Notes: a model not told the origin generated them from the letters alone. DNA of 64,000 nucleotides from Hexactinellida sp. DTS-2022 (GCA_028753945.1 JAPNXP010000011.1:1922001-1986000); one strand, 5' to 3'. Positions 11,330-22,403 are shown, counted from the stretch's first letter. Program-made: numbers and translations.

Positions 11330-12950
11330 ATGAGTTGTATCCTACCTGGATGTAGCTCGAATTATCGGGGAGAAGAGCATTTCTTTAAAAAATTTAGTTT
11401 TCCCAAGGATGAACAAGTTCGTAAAAATGGTTTAGAGCCATTCCAAGACCCAGAGAAGATTACCAGAACAAAAAAAATATAAGGTTAAATAATCTTATAT
11501 TCATATTTTTAAACTAATCATTAGTACACATTCGAAATTATTGAATCATATATTATGTTTGTATGCTCCACTTCAAAGAGGAATTCATTGTAAGGTCATT
11601 CGAATATTTTGATGGACAGATGGTTGTGGGACCACGAGACCGATTGTCCCTGAATAAGACTGCTATACCAACCATATTCCCGAACTGTCCCAGCTACTTG
11701 ACAAACACTACAGAGAAGACAAAAAGAATTTCGAGAGACGATAGAGAGCAGACATTGGTTCAAACTGCAATCAATCTGAGCATAGTGGAAAATACATCTA
11801 CCATAGATAAGTTCTCAACCAGTATTCTTAGTGATGTTGTTGATAACCTGAGTTGCATTGATCTTTCCAATAGTTGGGTCGTCCACAAACCCTACACTGA
11901 AACCGTATTTTTTCTAATAATCATCACTTTAGATAACCAACCTTCCATTCAATCAATGGTTATGATCAACACAAGCGCCAAATATATTTATCTCTCAACA
12001 AAATTAATGACATCCGCCAGATTGAGACATTGTTAGTAGAAATTGAAACATTTCCAGTTAATAGTCCTAAATCCAAACCCAACCAACGTCAACCGTCCGT
12101 TAAAAATCATGTTGAAAATGCTATTATTGAGTTGCAAAGTGCCATTGAACTAATAGAGCAGAGTGATCAAGATATAGAATTTCAGGGGCCCCAAATCGAG
12201 AACTTACCTATATTACCAAAAGTTGAGATTATGTTTCTACTTGATCAATTGAGATATTTAATAATTTCCAAACATTGGCGCCGTTATAGCGTGACAACCA
12301 GTGATGTTTTGGGGGGGGGGCGCGCTCCCCCACTTATTTTGCTTACGGGGGGCGCTTATACGCCAGGGGGGGCGCTCCTTCCTATCAGTTATCTATAAAT
12401 TCATTATTGGGGCCGTTTTCACCTATGTTTTCTAAGAAAATGCTAAATTTGAGAAGGGAGCGCCCCCCACTTCCTTTTTTGGCAAAACACCACTGGTGAC
12501 AACGCAAGTTTTTTCCCTCGATGTACACGGCATTTCTCCCGCTTGTTTTGGCTAATCCAATCCTCAAATTGTTTGAATCTCCCTCATGAACGTAATCTAC
12601 TCAAAATTAAGAATTCAATTGGTCTAGAGAGTGAATATTTAAGTGTACTTAAGGAATTTTCATCTACATTCAAAGATTTAGAGGCATGTTATACTTCAGA
12701 TGGACGAAGTTCATATACGTAGCGATGCTAGTTATAAAGGTGGTATAATTATTGGCTCTATTAACCATTCGGAAGACCCACCACTGTATTTTCTATAATG
12801 GTATCTAGTTTGATGACTAAGTTCTCTACCATTGTAAGGCTAGTCCTTCTTGGTTCTAGCTCTGCTGCTGCACTATTACACATTGTTATTAAGACAATTT
12901 CGGACATTGAAAGTTGTAATTTATATGTAGATCAGGGTTGGGTTCAAGTA
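11330..12950 (+). pseudogene. P-element (THAP9-type) transposase relic, copy B
   Basis: The frame opens with a THAP zinc-finger start (MSCILPGCSSNYRG, with the first two cysteines). The rest of the finger is separated at 11563, where 'LHFKEEF' supplies the late His and 'TAIPTIFPNCPSYL' matches the AVPxxxP end of THAP domains. The middle contains a Q/E-rich stretch (12030-12290). Past a hAT MITE (12299-12495) fragments resume, ending in 'QMDEVHIRSDASYKGG', which corresponds to the first catalytic Asp region of copy C. The relic stops near 12950, so the rest of the catalytic core is missing. Confidence 0.72.
12299..12495. mobile_element. 197-bp hAT-type MITE inside P copy B
   Basis: The ends are CAGTGATGTTTTGG and, read inward from the right, CAGTGGTGTTTTGC. 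The exact 8-bp duplication GTGACAAC lies at 12291-12298 and 12496-12503. Subterminal GGGGGGCGC runs face each other and would pair. Confidence 0.88.
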
Positions 12951-13734
12951 CAATTTACTTAAGTACTTCTGTAATTAAGTACATTTTTTGAGTACTTGTA
13001 CTTGTACTTAAGTACTTCACCATTTTTCCGTTGTACTTGTACTTGTACATAATTACTTTCCTCATTTTCTAAAGTACATGCACTTGTACTTGGTACTTGT
13101 TACTCGTGACTTTTTTATCATTCAATATATTTCCAACACACATCATTGATGTTCGTCAAATCCCATCTCAAATAAAGTAGTGCTACTTAATACTTAGTAT
13201 ATTAGGAATTGTGTTCGTGTCAAGGACTACTGCTACTTTCAATTAAATAGATTTGGATCATACTATATAAACTATGTATTTAGCAATTTCTACTATTAGT
13301 ACGAGAGATTTATCATAAGAGCTTGGGAAGTACTTGTACTAAGCGAGTTCCACTGTATATACAAATACCTTATATAGAGCTCAGCTCTAATAGAGTTCAG
13401 TTTTTCAGTATGTGTATTATGGAAGCTGAGAAAGGTCAGTTTTTCCCAGGTTTTGAAATTTACATTTAGAAAGTAACCCTGGGCTTTAGTATGGGAAAAA
13501 ATCTGGACTCTACTAGAGCTCAGCTCTATATACGCATTCTCATATATATATACTATATATATGCGTATATGTATATACGTATACATATACATATTTGTAC
13601 GGACTGCTTTGAACGCCAAAATTCCAATATGCTTACTTGTTATCGCTTGATGACGAACTCATTAAAATTTCACATTGTTAAATTTACAATTTTGGGCTAT
13701 TTACGCTTTATAATTAATGTTAAATGTATATAAA
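12951..13734. repeat. GTACTT-rich repeat and TATA microsatellite
   Basis: From about 12935 the sequence opens with a hAT-like CAGGGTTGGGTTCAAGTAC and then carries many GTACTT units in direct and inverted orientation to about 13110. No right end or duplication was found. A mariner-like end (GAGTTCCACTGTA) lies near 13343-13355. An alternating TATATA/GTATAC tract occupies about 13540-13595. No gene is supported. Confidence 0.5.
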
Positions 13735-13810
13735 CCACACACCAGCCGCTTCGTGGTTGTTGTATGGTTTTGTTCTGTTACGAAGCAATCTGGCAAGCGA
13801 AACGCGCTAG
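13735..13810 (+). mobile_element. Helitron-like 3' terminus
   Basis: A foldable segment with 'AACCACACACCAGCCGCTTC' is followed by GCGAAACGCGCTAG at 13797-13810 and then T. Helitrons end in a hairpin followed by CTRR and insert between A and T. Related CGCGCTAG-T ends occur at 43826-43829 and, on the other strand, at 44208-44211. The 5' boundary is not identified. Confidence 0.45.
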
Positions 13811-14722
13811 TGTATATATAATTGATGATTTATGAATATTTAATGGGTTACATTATTCTCAAATATGGAGATATATAAACTAACTAACAATCTATCAATC
13901 CTTCCTTGTGGCTTTGCGACCACTTGACATATGGGTCTTAACCTTTGAAGCGTTGAGGACATGACGAAAATATTACAAATTGTTGCTGTGCCGACAGTAC
14001 TTCCCTTTGGTGGAACTATCAATTAACCAGCCACAAAAATATAGTGCTTTCAAAGTTACATGCTGTCGGCACAGCTGGAATTTTGGAATTTTTGTAAATA
14101 TTTCTTATATTCCGTTTGTTTAATTTCCCGATTACTACAGTAAGCCCTCGATAATCCGAACAGAGGTGTTCTAATTCGAATTTTTTCACCGATTATCAAG
14201 CAATAAATTTTATGTATGCATCTATTAAATGAGAACCTCGTTTATCCGCGTTTTCCAAACATTATGATCTGAATAAAACATCTAGTAACTACTTAGTGTG
14301 TATCTAGTCAGCATAAACAGAAAATCAAAAATTTCGGTATTTACAATTTTTTTTTAAGTACTGTATTATTTGATTAGATTATTTTTTTGGCTGTTATCAG
14401 GGGTGATCGCAGGATCTTGCTTGCGGGGCAGGGGTAAGGGCTTTTAGTAAAGTCCGAAGACATGCCCCATATATTTATACTACAACCGGTTTGGAGCCGT
14501 GACAGAATGCTCAACTAGGGGCTTTTCCCTGGATGCCCCCTGGTGTAATCGCATTTTGAACCTAATTGGTGGCTAGGGATCCTAGGCTGAAGTAAAATGT
14601 GAATAATTTAATTCAATTTGTTCAACAATTCTTTCAATTTGATTGCATTTTTTATAATGCATTTCTAAATTTACTGAAGGAATAAACCCATTTGTATAAT
14701 ACTGTTTTTATTCTACCTTTAG
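13811..14722. other. Non-coding stretch upstream of the mL45-like exon
   Basis: It holds a single mariner-like end (CAGTAAGCCCTCGATAATCC near 14138) with a decayed partner near 14230, and a GC-rich patch at 14400-14540. A pyrimidine-rich tract ending in TTTAG at 14716-14722 can serve as a splice acceptor for the following exon. No upstream exon was found. Confidence 0.45.
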
Positions 14723-15074
14723 AACTATCACCCATTGGTCAATTTGTAAACATGTAATTGAACCACATCTTTGTTCACTTCGCATCATTAAAGTGAGTAA
14801 GGACGTTCAATTTATACAGATCATTTTCCAGTTTACAACAAATCAAGCTTTAATAAAGTATAACGCTAATGGACGTGCTCTTATCGGTGATAATGTTAAT
14901 ATGCCAACCGTTAAGGACTTTATTGTCTTTGAAAAAATGTTGAATTTTCCCTATAGTTCATGGAAGATTGTGGATCGAATTGGAGGCTTTGACAAATCTC
15001 TTTATAGCTTTATCTCCACAATGCAGAGTGATTATACATTTACTAGTAATGTTTTCTCGTCCAATAAACATTGA
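14723..15074 (+). CDS. mL45-like (TIM44/MBA1-type domain) exon
   Basis: After a splice-acceptor-like TTCTACCTTTAG the frame stays open to a TGA at 15072-15074. The peptide has 'VIEPHLCSLRIIKV', 'TTNQALIKYNANGRALIGD' and 'FIVFEKMLNFPYSSWKIVD'. This matches the layout of the C-terminal domain of mitochondrial ribosomal protein L45: an 'EP' turn, a strand ending in xxNQxL, the Y-x-x-x-G-R loop, and a 'VFEK..NPYxSW' helix. TIM44, which shares the fold, is the main alternative. mL45 is a large-subunit mitoribosome protein at the exit tunnel. The usual start is missing, so this would be an internal or last exon; the tail after 'GGFDK' does not resemble mL45. It could be a real host exon, a pseudogene or a captured fragment. 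Confidence 0.5.
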
Positions 15075-15557
15075 AAATACTAATCATTCAAATGAATATA
15101 TTTTGATCATTAAGATTATATTCGTGTCTATTTTACTTTCTTGAGAATCCTTACCTACTTATTTTAGATATTAATGTAATCTAGTATCTAGATTTTTTCT
15201 ATTAGTCTAGTTCATGCTGTTAGCTTGTATAGAATTTTCTGGATATCTTATTTCCTCACTTGATAATTCCATCCATTTTTTTCATTAAGTAAAATCAATT
15301 ATAGTGTATGAGCCTGATAAAGTCACCAGTAATGCTTATGGGGACAAATTGACATAGTATTTCGCTGAAAGCTTGTTTCTCTACACAGTATGTAATTTTG
15401 ATATCATATAAGTCTACTGGATTAGCTTAGTAGTTGAGATTCTCTCGGCTTCAAGCTGCAAAAACTTTTGTTCGGTGATATGGGAAGAAATAGTGGGGTA
15501 CCCCGTGCGGCGACTCTCGCTCAGAAAGTCACTAGGTAGGCGAATGTATCGCATATA
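15075..15557. other. Non-coding stretch downstream of the mL45-like exon
   Basis: No gene is seen. A patch near 15420-15480 has a weak tRNA-promoter-like A box (TAGCTTAGTAG) but no credible clover-leaf. Confidence 0.4.
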
Positions 15558-16109
15558 CACTAAACGGCCAAAACTATTTGAACAGCAATAATTTGTATTC
15601 TAATTAATGCTTATAGCAGCATAATAACATTAGAAGATGTTTAAAGTGGCTATTTAGATAAAAGGATATGTGAAGTATAATAAAATAGCGAAATTTTTGA
15701 ATTTACTTTTTTATGGAGGTGATTATTAACTATATAATTAGCTAATTAAATATAAAATTTTGATTATTATGATTCAATTTGAATATACAAGTTCTGATTT
15801 CAGATTTGAATTCCACATGCTCAAATTACTCAAAATACAGTTTCAGATCATACGATTATTTTCTACTTAGATACAGTTACATTCCAATTTGTGCCACTTG
15901 TGCCATAAGTGGCAGGTGGCAGAGACACTTATGCCAATGCATGCATATTGGGTAAAATCACTTGAACTCACAATTCTTTTGAAATTATAACCATAGTAAG
16001 ATATTTATGGTCATTTCAGAGTAGTTTAGACAGTCTTTAATAAGTTACCATACGAATATTGTGTCTGCATTAAAATTCCTATTATACAAATACTTTTGGC
16101 TGGTTAGTG
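15558..16109. mobile_element. 552-bp Tc1/mariner-type non-autonomous element
   Basis: The ends are CACTAAACGGCCAAAACTATT and, read inward from the right, CACTAACCAGCCAAAAGTATT, flanked by TA on both sides. About 220 bp of its left part is clearly related to sequence on the minus strand at 47.5-47.72 kb (shared AGCAGCATAATAACATTAG-type motif), so this is a dispersed family. No coding region is seen. Confidence 0.82.
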
Positions 16110-16111
16110 TA

Positions 16112-17160
16112 GATTAGTATTTATAATTATGGGTGGGTATCTATAGCGTGATAACCCAAGTAGATGGATGTTCTAAAACTCGGCGGTTTTCGATACATCT
16201 CGAAAGGAACTCGCGATTAAGTGGAGCAGTTTTAGGCTTTTAGATAAAACGTACTTACTAATGATCCATAAATCTCAAATTTACGATTTATTTCTATTAT
16301 AGGTTTAGGAACCTGATAAATTTTTAATTTAACAGATATCAATTTGATGTTTCACTTAATCGCTCATTTGACTGTGAAATGAGCCATTTAACTCGCGGGT
16401 TCCCTAGAATGTGAAATTGAAACTGAAAGTTATTCGAATTTCAATTGAAAGTGAAAATGAAAATGAAAATGGGGTTTTTCTACTCCAAGTAACCCGGAGG
16501 TTAAACACTATACACTAATTTTTACAATAAAATATTTTTTGTTACATTTTCACTATATACAACACAATAAAAAATTTCTGAAGATGACTTTTCAATTTCC
16601 GCTCAAATTTAGGCCTCGGTTTTTCCTTAATAATTCAAAAATTATTCATCATATCAAATTTTCCTTTTAATCGCAAATATTTATCTCTTCATATATATAT
16701 CTCCATATATCTCATCACATTCTCAACCTGTCATGTAAATTTCAAAACAAAATATTCATTTTGAACAAGATATTACTAACATATTTTCACTAAAATCGGC
16801 ATACAATGATGATTTGCATACTTATCCAATAGCCAAAGTGTAGAATATGTTGTCAACTCTTTTCTATTAAAGAAACTAATTTAGTATGTCCTTTGTTTAT
16901 AATTAAATGTGTTCTCACTATAAATGATACCCCCTTTCTTCAACTTGATTTTCATCAAATTTATTCAGTTTTCTTTCAAACACACATTTCACTTACAAAT
17001 TTTAAAACATCTTTTTGACTTTACAACATATTTCTCATCTCCATTTTCTCTCATTTCATTTTCTGCTCCTTCTTTATTTCTCCAAGTCGAATCTTCCAAT
17101 TCAAGTGAGTTTAACCATTTTATTTGCCTTCGCTACTTTTTTATTTCTAAATAAATAAAT
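16112..17160. other. Non-coding AT-rich stretch
   Basis: It contains a short run of GAAAATGAAAAT repeats near 16440-16470, a small ATATAT tract near 16690 and a TTTCATTTTC-rich region at 16930-17150. No convincing gene. Confidence 0.5.
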
Positions 17161-17164
17161 AAAT

Positions 17165-17700
17165 TTGATCCCGTTCAAAGGGTACAAGTGCTGGATATCA
17201 GAGCTCCCGGAGGAGTGCAAGGACCTAAACTTCCTATCCCCCTATACAAACAAAAACAAGAACATTAAAGGTGGGAGGACCAAGGAGACACGGAGGCTAG
17301 GCGCTAAGTATGAGTTCCGGTGCAGCTACCGCACCTCATGCCCCCTGGCCGAAACATGTAGGTAAAAAATTACATACTGCTCGCGAACCACTTAACCCTC
17401 CATTTGCAGCCCAGGGGAGGTGCCCATTAAAGAGCCCCCGACCAAATGACCATTTAGGACAGGTCGCAATGACCACACCGCCCGGGTTGACCTCCGTAAC
17501 TGTGCAGAAAAACCTAGCCTGCTAGGAAAAATACATTGCAAAGCGCCCCACAATCCAAACAGCAGGAGTGACAAGACTCTAGCAACTCACTTTAACCATA
17601 CAGAACGTTCCATTCGGAAGGAGTTCGCACTGAGTCTAGAAACACAACAACCGGTTAGTAGGACTAGCATAGAAACTCGATATACCAACTCATGATGACT
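17165..17700 (+). pseudogene. GC-rich two-exon-like coding island, unknown protein
   Basis: This block is markedly richer in G and C than its surroundings. The first frame (17165-17365) has cysteines spaced C-W-x5-EEC and 'EFRCSYRTSCPLAETC'. A donor-like GTAAAA follows at once and an acceptor-like TTTGCAG occurs about 45 bp later. Splicing there continues with 'PGEVPIKEPPTK', then a TGA near 17446. Beyond that stop the same frame stays open to about 17690 ('RKEFALSLETQQPVS'). The cysteine-rich start suggests zinc binding, but I recognise no family. It could be a transposon gene or a captured exon pair; the single stop suggests recent inactivation. Confidence 0.35.
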
Positions 17701-17957
17701 AATAAATAGCTAGAGAAGAGTGCTGAGTCACCTTATATGCTAGGATTATTGTAAAGCAACCACTGAAGATCACATTACAATCCTACATAACAGCCAGGAT
17801 AACGTTCCATAACAGAACAGAGGAAGTAAGGGGTTGGCAAAGTCCCGATTATCCCAGGCGGAGTCAATGCCGACCTCAACTCTTGTGCTTTCACTTTACT
17901 AAAAGCACTGCATGCAAACGGAGAAGAAACCTAGCCAACCGAGCTGAATACTTAGGA

Positions 17958-17995
17958 CTTAACCATTAAGCTACCCTGGTAGCTTAATGGTTAAG
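17958..17995. repeat. Near-perfect 18-bp inverted repeat with tRNA-like D-arm
   Basis: Two 18-bp arms (17958-17975 and 17978-17995) are perfect reverse complements around a 2-nt centre, and the match extends outward with one mismatch. The arm reads GGTAGCTTAATGGTTAAG, which contains a perfect polymerase III A box (TAGCTTAATGG) on both strands. On the plus strand the next bases form a 5-bp stem with a 7-nt loop (CTAGA...TCTAG), like an anticodon arm. There is no clear T arm or B box, so it is not an intact tRNA; on the minus strand a weak B-box-like GGTTTCTTCTCC lies at a suitable distance. Confidence 0.6.
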
Positions 17996-18065
17996 GCCTA
18001 GAATACTAATCTAGTTATATAATATTACTATTTACAGACGATACCAACGGACGATAAAAATTTGT

Positions 18066-18198
18066 TCACTTTATCCGGAGTTCGTATTAACCGGAGTAAT
18101 ACCCATTCAATCGCCATTTTAGTGCCCTACTTTGTGAAACTGTTCTTATCCGGAAATTCATATTAATTGACTGTGTTCGTACTAACGAGGTTCTACTG
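18066..18198. repeat. Mariner/pogo-like MITE remnant
   Basis: The segment ends CGAGGTTCTACTG followed by TA, the same type of terminus as the elements at 3447 and 27989. Internal TTCGTATTAACCGGAGT-like units are typical of this MITE class. The left end is not recognisable. Confidence 0.5.
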
Positions 18199-18249
18199 TA
18201 GTATTATATATGAATTGATTAATTATAATAATCATTATTTCGTCTAGTA

Positions 18250-18747
18250 ATGACTTCAATGGAGCAATTCGTCGAAGAACTCCAGAAACTCGGCTATGAT
18301 AGCTTCGATACCGTAAGAGATGCTTTGAACATGGGAGACGAACATAATTTAAAGTCTGTCTGGGGAAAATTGTCAACTACTCTTTTTGGAAAAAACAAGG
18401 CTACTAAGCGCGATTCTCTCAGTTCCAAATGGAGATTGAATATAGGAAACTTTCAGCATCTCGTAAAGCAAATGATCCGTACGATTCCCATTGATGTATC
18501 CAAATTGGCAGTAGAGCATATCAGTACTTAGTTAATATCTGCTAGCTCATATCCTGACACTGTAGAGCTCCGTAAGATGAGTTTGAAGGAGTTCGATTTC
18601 AGTTTTCCTAGTTTACAGCGATACGTAACGATTAACAGTTTGCTAGATTTATTGACATCTAGTTGCGATGATTGCCAACTTTACGTTCTGATGTCTAAGA
18701 TAGCTTCTCCTCCGCAAACAGGGAGGACTGATAGCCATTTTTGGTAA
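18250..18747 (+). pseudogene. Unknown ORF of about 165 codons with one in-frame stop
   Basis: The frame opens at ATG 18250 (MTSMEQFVEELQKLGYDSF) and reads to a TAG at 18529-18531. It stays open in the same frame to a TAA at 18745-18747, with 'SLKEFDFSFPSLQRYVTIN' and 'SSCDDCQLYVLMSKIASPP'. The acidic/hydrophobic N-terminal third looks helical. I recognise no family. The single stop with good sequence on either side suggests a recently inactivated transposon or host gene. Confidence 0.35.
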
Positions 18748-19222
18748 TTCATAAACTGTAATAATAGTCTATGGTTAGATGCAATAAAAATTTCAGCATA
18801 GAGTGTCCGCTTGTTAGTGGTAAGTTCATGCTAGTGGATAACAAACTCCGCGACCAGTAGTGAAAGCTTAGTTGATGTCTAATGGAGTCAATGCAATGGA
18901 TTCGACTGATCAGGAGAAATTGTAACTTAGTGGAAGCTGGATTTAGTTGAAAACATTAGTTGTAGGATTTTAGAGCTATTCGGGAATTCATATATAGCTA
19001 CATATCACAGTCCAACAACTAGATTTATTCACTAGCTTTATTCTATCTTGTCGAGAAAGTTCAGATACTTTAAGCTCATTTCATGAATCTCTGTCCATAA
19101 ATTGCATCTTTCCTCTTCTTCAGATCAACAAGTCCCGGTATTGTCATCTACCGATGACCCGCAACCTGAAATTAATATTGACTCCAATATCCCTGAGTTT
19201 TAATTGCTAGTGCCATCAGGAG

Positions 19223-19429
19223 ATGACAGTACTCTGGGAAATGAAGACTGAAGTCATAGTTGAACATTCCGTGTTTAGTGTGGAAATCTGTGATGAATTT
19301 TTGCTAAGTGGAATGGAATGGAAAAGTATTAAAGTAATTCATGGAGACTCTGTAGTATTTTCTAAAGATTGGACCAATTTATTTATTTTTTTGAATCGAG
19401 GGAAATTTTGTGTGTGTTCATTCTTTTGA
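19223..19429 (+). CDS. Short unknown ORF
   Basis: A 68-residue frame (MTVLWEMKTEVIVEHSVF...) follows an acceptor-like CTTCTTCAG at 19116-19124 and an open patch containing 'STDDPQPEINIDSNIP'. It may be a decayed later exon of the ORF at 18250. No domain is recognised. Confidence 0.2.
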   Translation: MTVLWEMKTEVIVEHSVFSVEICDEFLLSGMEWKSIKVIHGDSVVFSKDWTNLFIFLNRGKFCVCSFF

Positions 19430-20380
19430 ATTCCAATACAAAATGGTTAATAAATTTAATAGTAAAAACAAAATAACTGTTTTTTAGAGTTAAAGCAGTG
19501 TGTAAGTTTAAACTTGTTTTGAATTTACATTTGTAATAAAGAAAGAACCGTTAGAGTGTAAAATTGGTGCTTATGGAACCTTATCTGAACAGCATTTCGA
19601 TAATACAACTGTGCACTCACGAAATTTATCTCATTCGCATAGGTAAGAAGTTGCTAGAGGAGTTGTAGATACATCTCTAAATGCTTATTTCTATGATAAA
19701 TTTCATTCTGTAGAGACAAAAACTTAGCATTTAATTATGGTAAACTAATAAGGTTGTTCTGCGAAAACCTAAAATTCTTGACACTTACAATTCGTGAGCA
19801 GGCTAATCGTGACCTTTCGCAAATGGCAAGGTTGCCGTGGGTATGGGTGCACCCATAGGATTCCCATATGGGATGAGAAATAAATTCAGTCTATGGGAAT
19901 TCCCACAAAAATTATGTGGGAATGGGATGTGAATAAAAATTCCGTTCCCACGACAACCCAGGGCCGTCAAACGGACATAGTATTTCAGCAATAATGCCAA
20001 TAAATACGTAAATAGTATTCAAGTCTGTGTCGCTTCGGAGGGAAATTGTATTCACATATAGTTAACTAAATGCAGTTCTCATGGAATTCTTAAAGGAATG
20101 GAAATATTGGCAATCAAGAGAAACTAATTCCAATTTGACTCAAACTGAAAGAATATATAGTATATTTCACTCCTAGACAAAAAAATGAAAAATGGAAAAA
20201 AAATGAAAACAGCAATGAATTAATCTGTGAAGCCAAATTGGTATGCTATGCCTTTCAAAAATTCCAATTTTGGACGCGATAGGTAATAGTCGATCACGGT
20301 CTTTAACGCTTGTTCACGATCTCTATAGAGTTTTCTTTTGGTAGGATTTCTGCCACTCATACAAAAACCTTGTTAACTTC
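19430..20380. other. Non-coding; inverted-repeat patch at about 19825-19960
   Basis: Between about 19825 and 19960 the sequence carries GGTTGCCGTGGG at one side and CCCACGACAACCC at the other, with repeated ATGGGATTCCCATA palindromes between. This looks like a MITE, but no target duplication was found. The remainder shows no gene. Confidence 0.4.
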
Positions 20381-20382
20381 AA

Positions 20383-21555
20383 CTAAATCTTGCTCTTTTT
20401 TTTCAAGCATCTCCAGAACGAAGGATGATGACATGCCATATGACTGGTAAATGACCTATGCCATGCTTCTATTGAATTAGTCGTTCTTGGCAAGCTATGT
20501 TGAACCATAAAATGGTTATTCCACATTTCAATAGGAAATATAGGTGGCACAATAATTGGAGAATTTATCATATGCCTCCCAATATAGGTCATTTCGAAAT
20601 ACAGTGCAATATCATAAGTTTCGGGAGAGAGTGTGGCAAATAATCCACTAAACAGAAGGGAAACATCTTAGGAGTAGCAAATGCAAGGGAGGGAAACATT
20701 ATAACTTGTAGTGCGAACGAGGAATCTTGTTGATATAGAGTTTTAGTCCTAAATCTTGAATTTTCCTCCACATATTCTGTGTTAAATGAAAGAAACATCC
20801 TTTAACTTGGGTCCCAGGGAAATTAGGTAGAAGGCATTTATTGCAGCCTGTTCGAAATCTACTATTAGATGAGAAGGACATGCCTGAGGGCATAAAATGT
20901 TGATTTCATTCCACATTGGAGCATAAATATTTTCAGATTTGTTTGAAAGCAGGACTAACAAACAACGTAATAAATTCCCATCTTCCAGTATTTTTGGCCC
21001 CCCTTTTAGAGCGTGGATAACGTAGAGTTGTTGAAACAAATTCGGAGCTGTTTTAAACATACCATCAGCCATCCAAATATTTGATGTGTTCAATACATCG
21101 ATATTTGATGCTGTACCAAATATCAAGATGCGCTGATCTTCAATATCTGTCCCAGAATCATATTGAAGAAATGCATATCCTTTATTTGTCTTCTTGTAAC
21201 TCTCTGGTATAATGAGCGTATTAAATCTCTCTGGTTCTGGAGGTCAGAATATTGTGGGTACTATCTTGGGTATCAAAAGCTCGACGTTTGATAACATTTT
21301 TGACCTTGGAGCAATGAAAAATTGAAAATTACTTTCATGAGTATGTTCATGAATCCTCTTGATAACGATCTGTATTGTGTGTGTTTCAGGCACTACATAC
21401 ACTCCTATGCACACACTGCCATTGCACAATATTTCCTCTATTTCGATGACTTGTGTATGAAAATTGTTCGACTGCATCTTGGCAGCTCGATCTGCTCTTC
21501 GGCTGATTCTGAATTTCTTCTGTCAACGTCTCGTCCACATAAATCATTGAAACCA
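20383..21555 (-). pseudogene. MULE (Mutator-like) transposase relic with FLYWCH-like start
   Basis: The minus strand opens at about 21555 and passes a patch like a FLYWCH/WRKY-type zinc finger ending in 'RIHEHTHESNFQF' near 21330. The catalytic core follows: 'IWMADGMFKTAPNLFQQLY' near 21.07 kb (first Asp), 'HLIVDFEQAAINAFY' near 20.85 kb (second Asp), 'GCFFHLTQNMWRKIQD' near 20.77 kb, and 'RTTNSIEAWHRSF' near 20.47 kb (catalytic Glu). This is the expected order of the MULE DDE domain, so all three acidic residues survive. At least two frameshifts separate the blocks. No terminal inverted repeats were found. Confidence 0.8.
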
Positions 21556-22109
21556 TCCTAATTCAATAATTCCTAAACTGTAACCTATTTATAGTTTCTA
21601 AGTTTATACATCTTTGATCAAATAGAAAGACTCACGAAGTAATCACGAATATCATGTGCATTGATCATTAAATTTGATGTAATTCGCACTAATAGCTTAT
21701 ATTCTTGAATCAAATTCCGGAATTAAATGGAATGCGATAGTTATTTATCACTTCCGATTACAAGAATGATGAACTGGTTCCCAAAACGATTACTAAATTC
21801 GATATCTTGCAAATCTTAATTTTTTTCTATCTAAAGCATTTTGTTGGCTAAATATCATATTCATAATTCTTATAATTGAAAGATTTAAATCTCTAATCCA
21901 CTTGCCTTAAAAAAGACAGGATCTAGTCAAGCTATATGCATTTTTCCTTATAGATTAATTAATTAAAAATACCATTAATTAAAATACTAGTAAAGCACAA
22001 CTTTATTTAATCTTATGAATTAACAAAAAACACATTACAAACTAAAATCTAATACTCTTCTTCTAATTAAATAATTCTACACTTAATCTGAATCTATATC
22101 CCCCATTCG

Positions 22110-22337
22110 TATTATCGTTTGTTTTAATTTTCTGATTTTTTTTTCAAATGCTTTTTTTCGATTTCCCATTCCGCCCTTTCATATCTAGATACGCTTTATA
22201 TTCATCAATCATTTTGCATGTCTCTTCCATCATGCTCATTTTTTTTCTTCGTATTCTTTTTGCATCTGTTCAATGAATTCAATATAGTATCTTTCTGAAG
22301 AATCCGTTATAGCTGTAATTACTTTTGCATATTTCAT
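22110..22337 (-). pseudogene. Small coiled-coil fragment
   Basis: From ATG 22337 on the minus strand the frame reads SSERYYIEFIEQMQKEYEEKK and stops after a poly-A run. One base of slippage there reopens it as MSMMEETCKMIDEYKAYL. The charged heptad-like pattern resembles C-terminal coiled coils of Myb/SANT-type transposon proteins, but it is too short to assign. Confidence 0.25.
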
Positions 22338-22403
22338 GTGGTATTTATAGTTGTAAGTTGTAAATCATTGTAGCACAAAACTGAGTCATGAAACATTAAA
22401 AAC

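Noticed and set aside
13491-13733. Open frame rich in Ile/Tyr over the TATA tract
   Set aside because: It is produced by the alternating TATATA/GTATAC repeat; the overlapping minus-strand frame has the same cause.
15420-15480. Possible tRNA or SINE head (A-box-like TAGCTTAGTAG)
   Set aside because: No acceptor stem, anticodon arm or B box could be fitted; one weak promoter-like word is not enough.
19825-19960. MITE with GGTTGCCGTGGG ends
   Set aside because: Inverted ends are present but imperfect and no target duplication could be found, so boundaries and class are unsupported.
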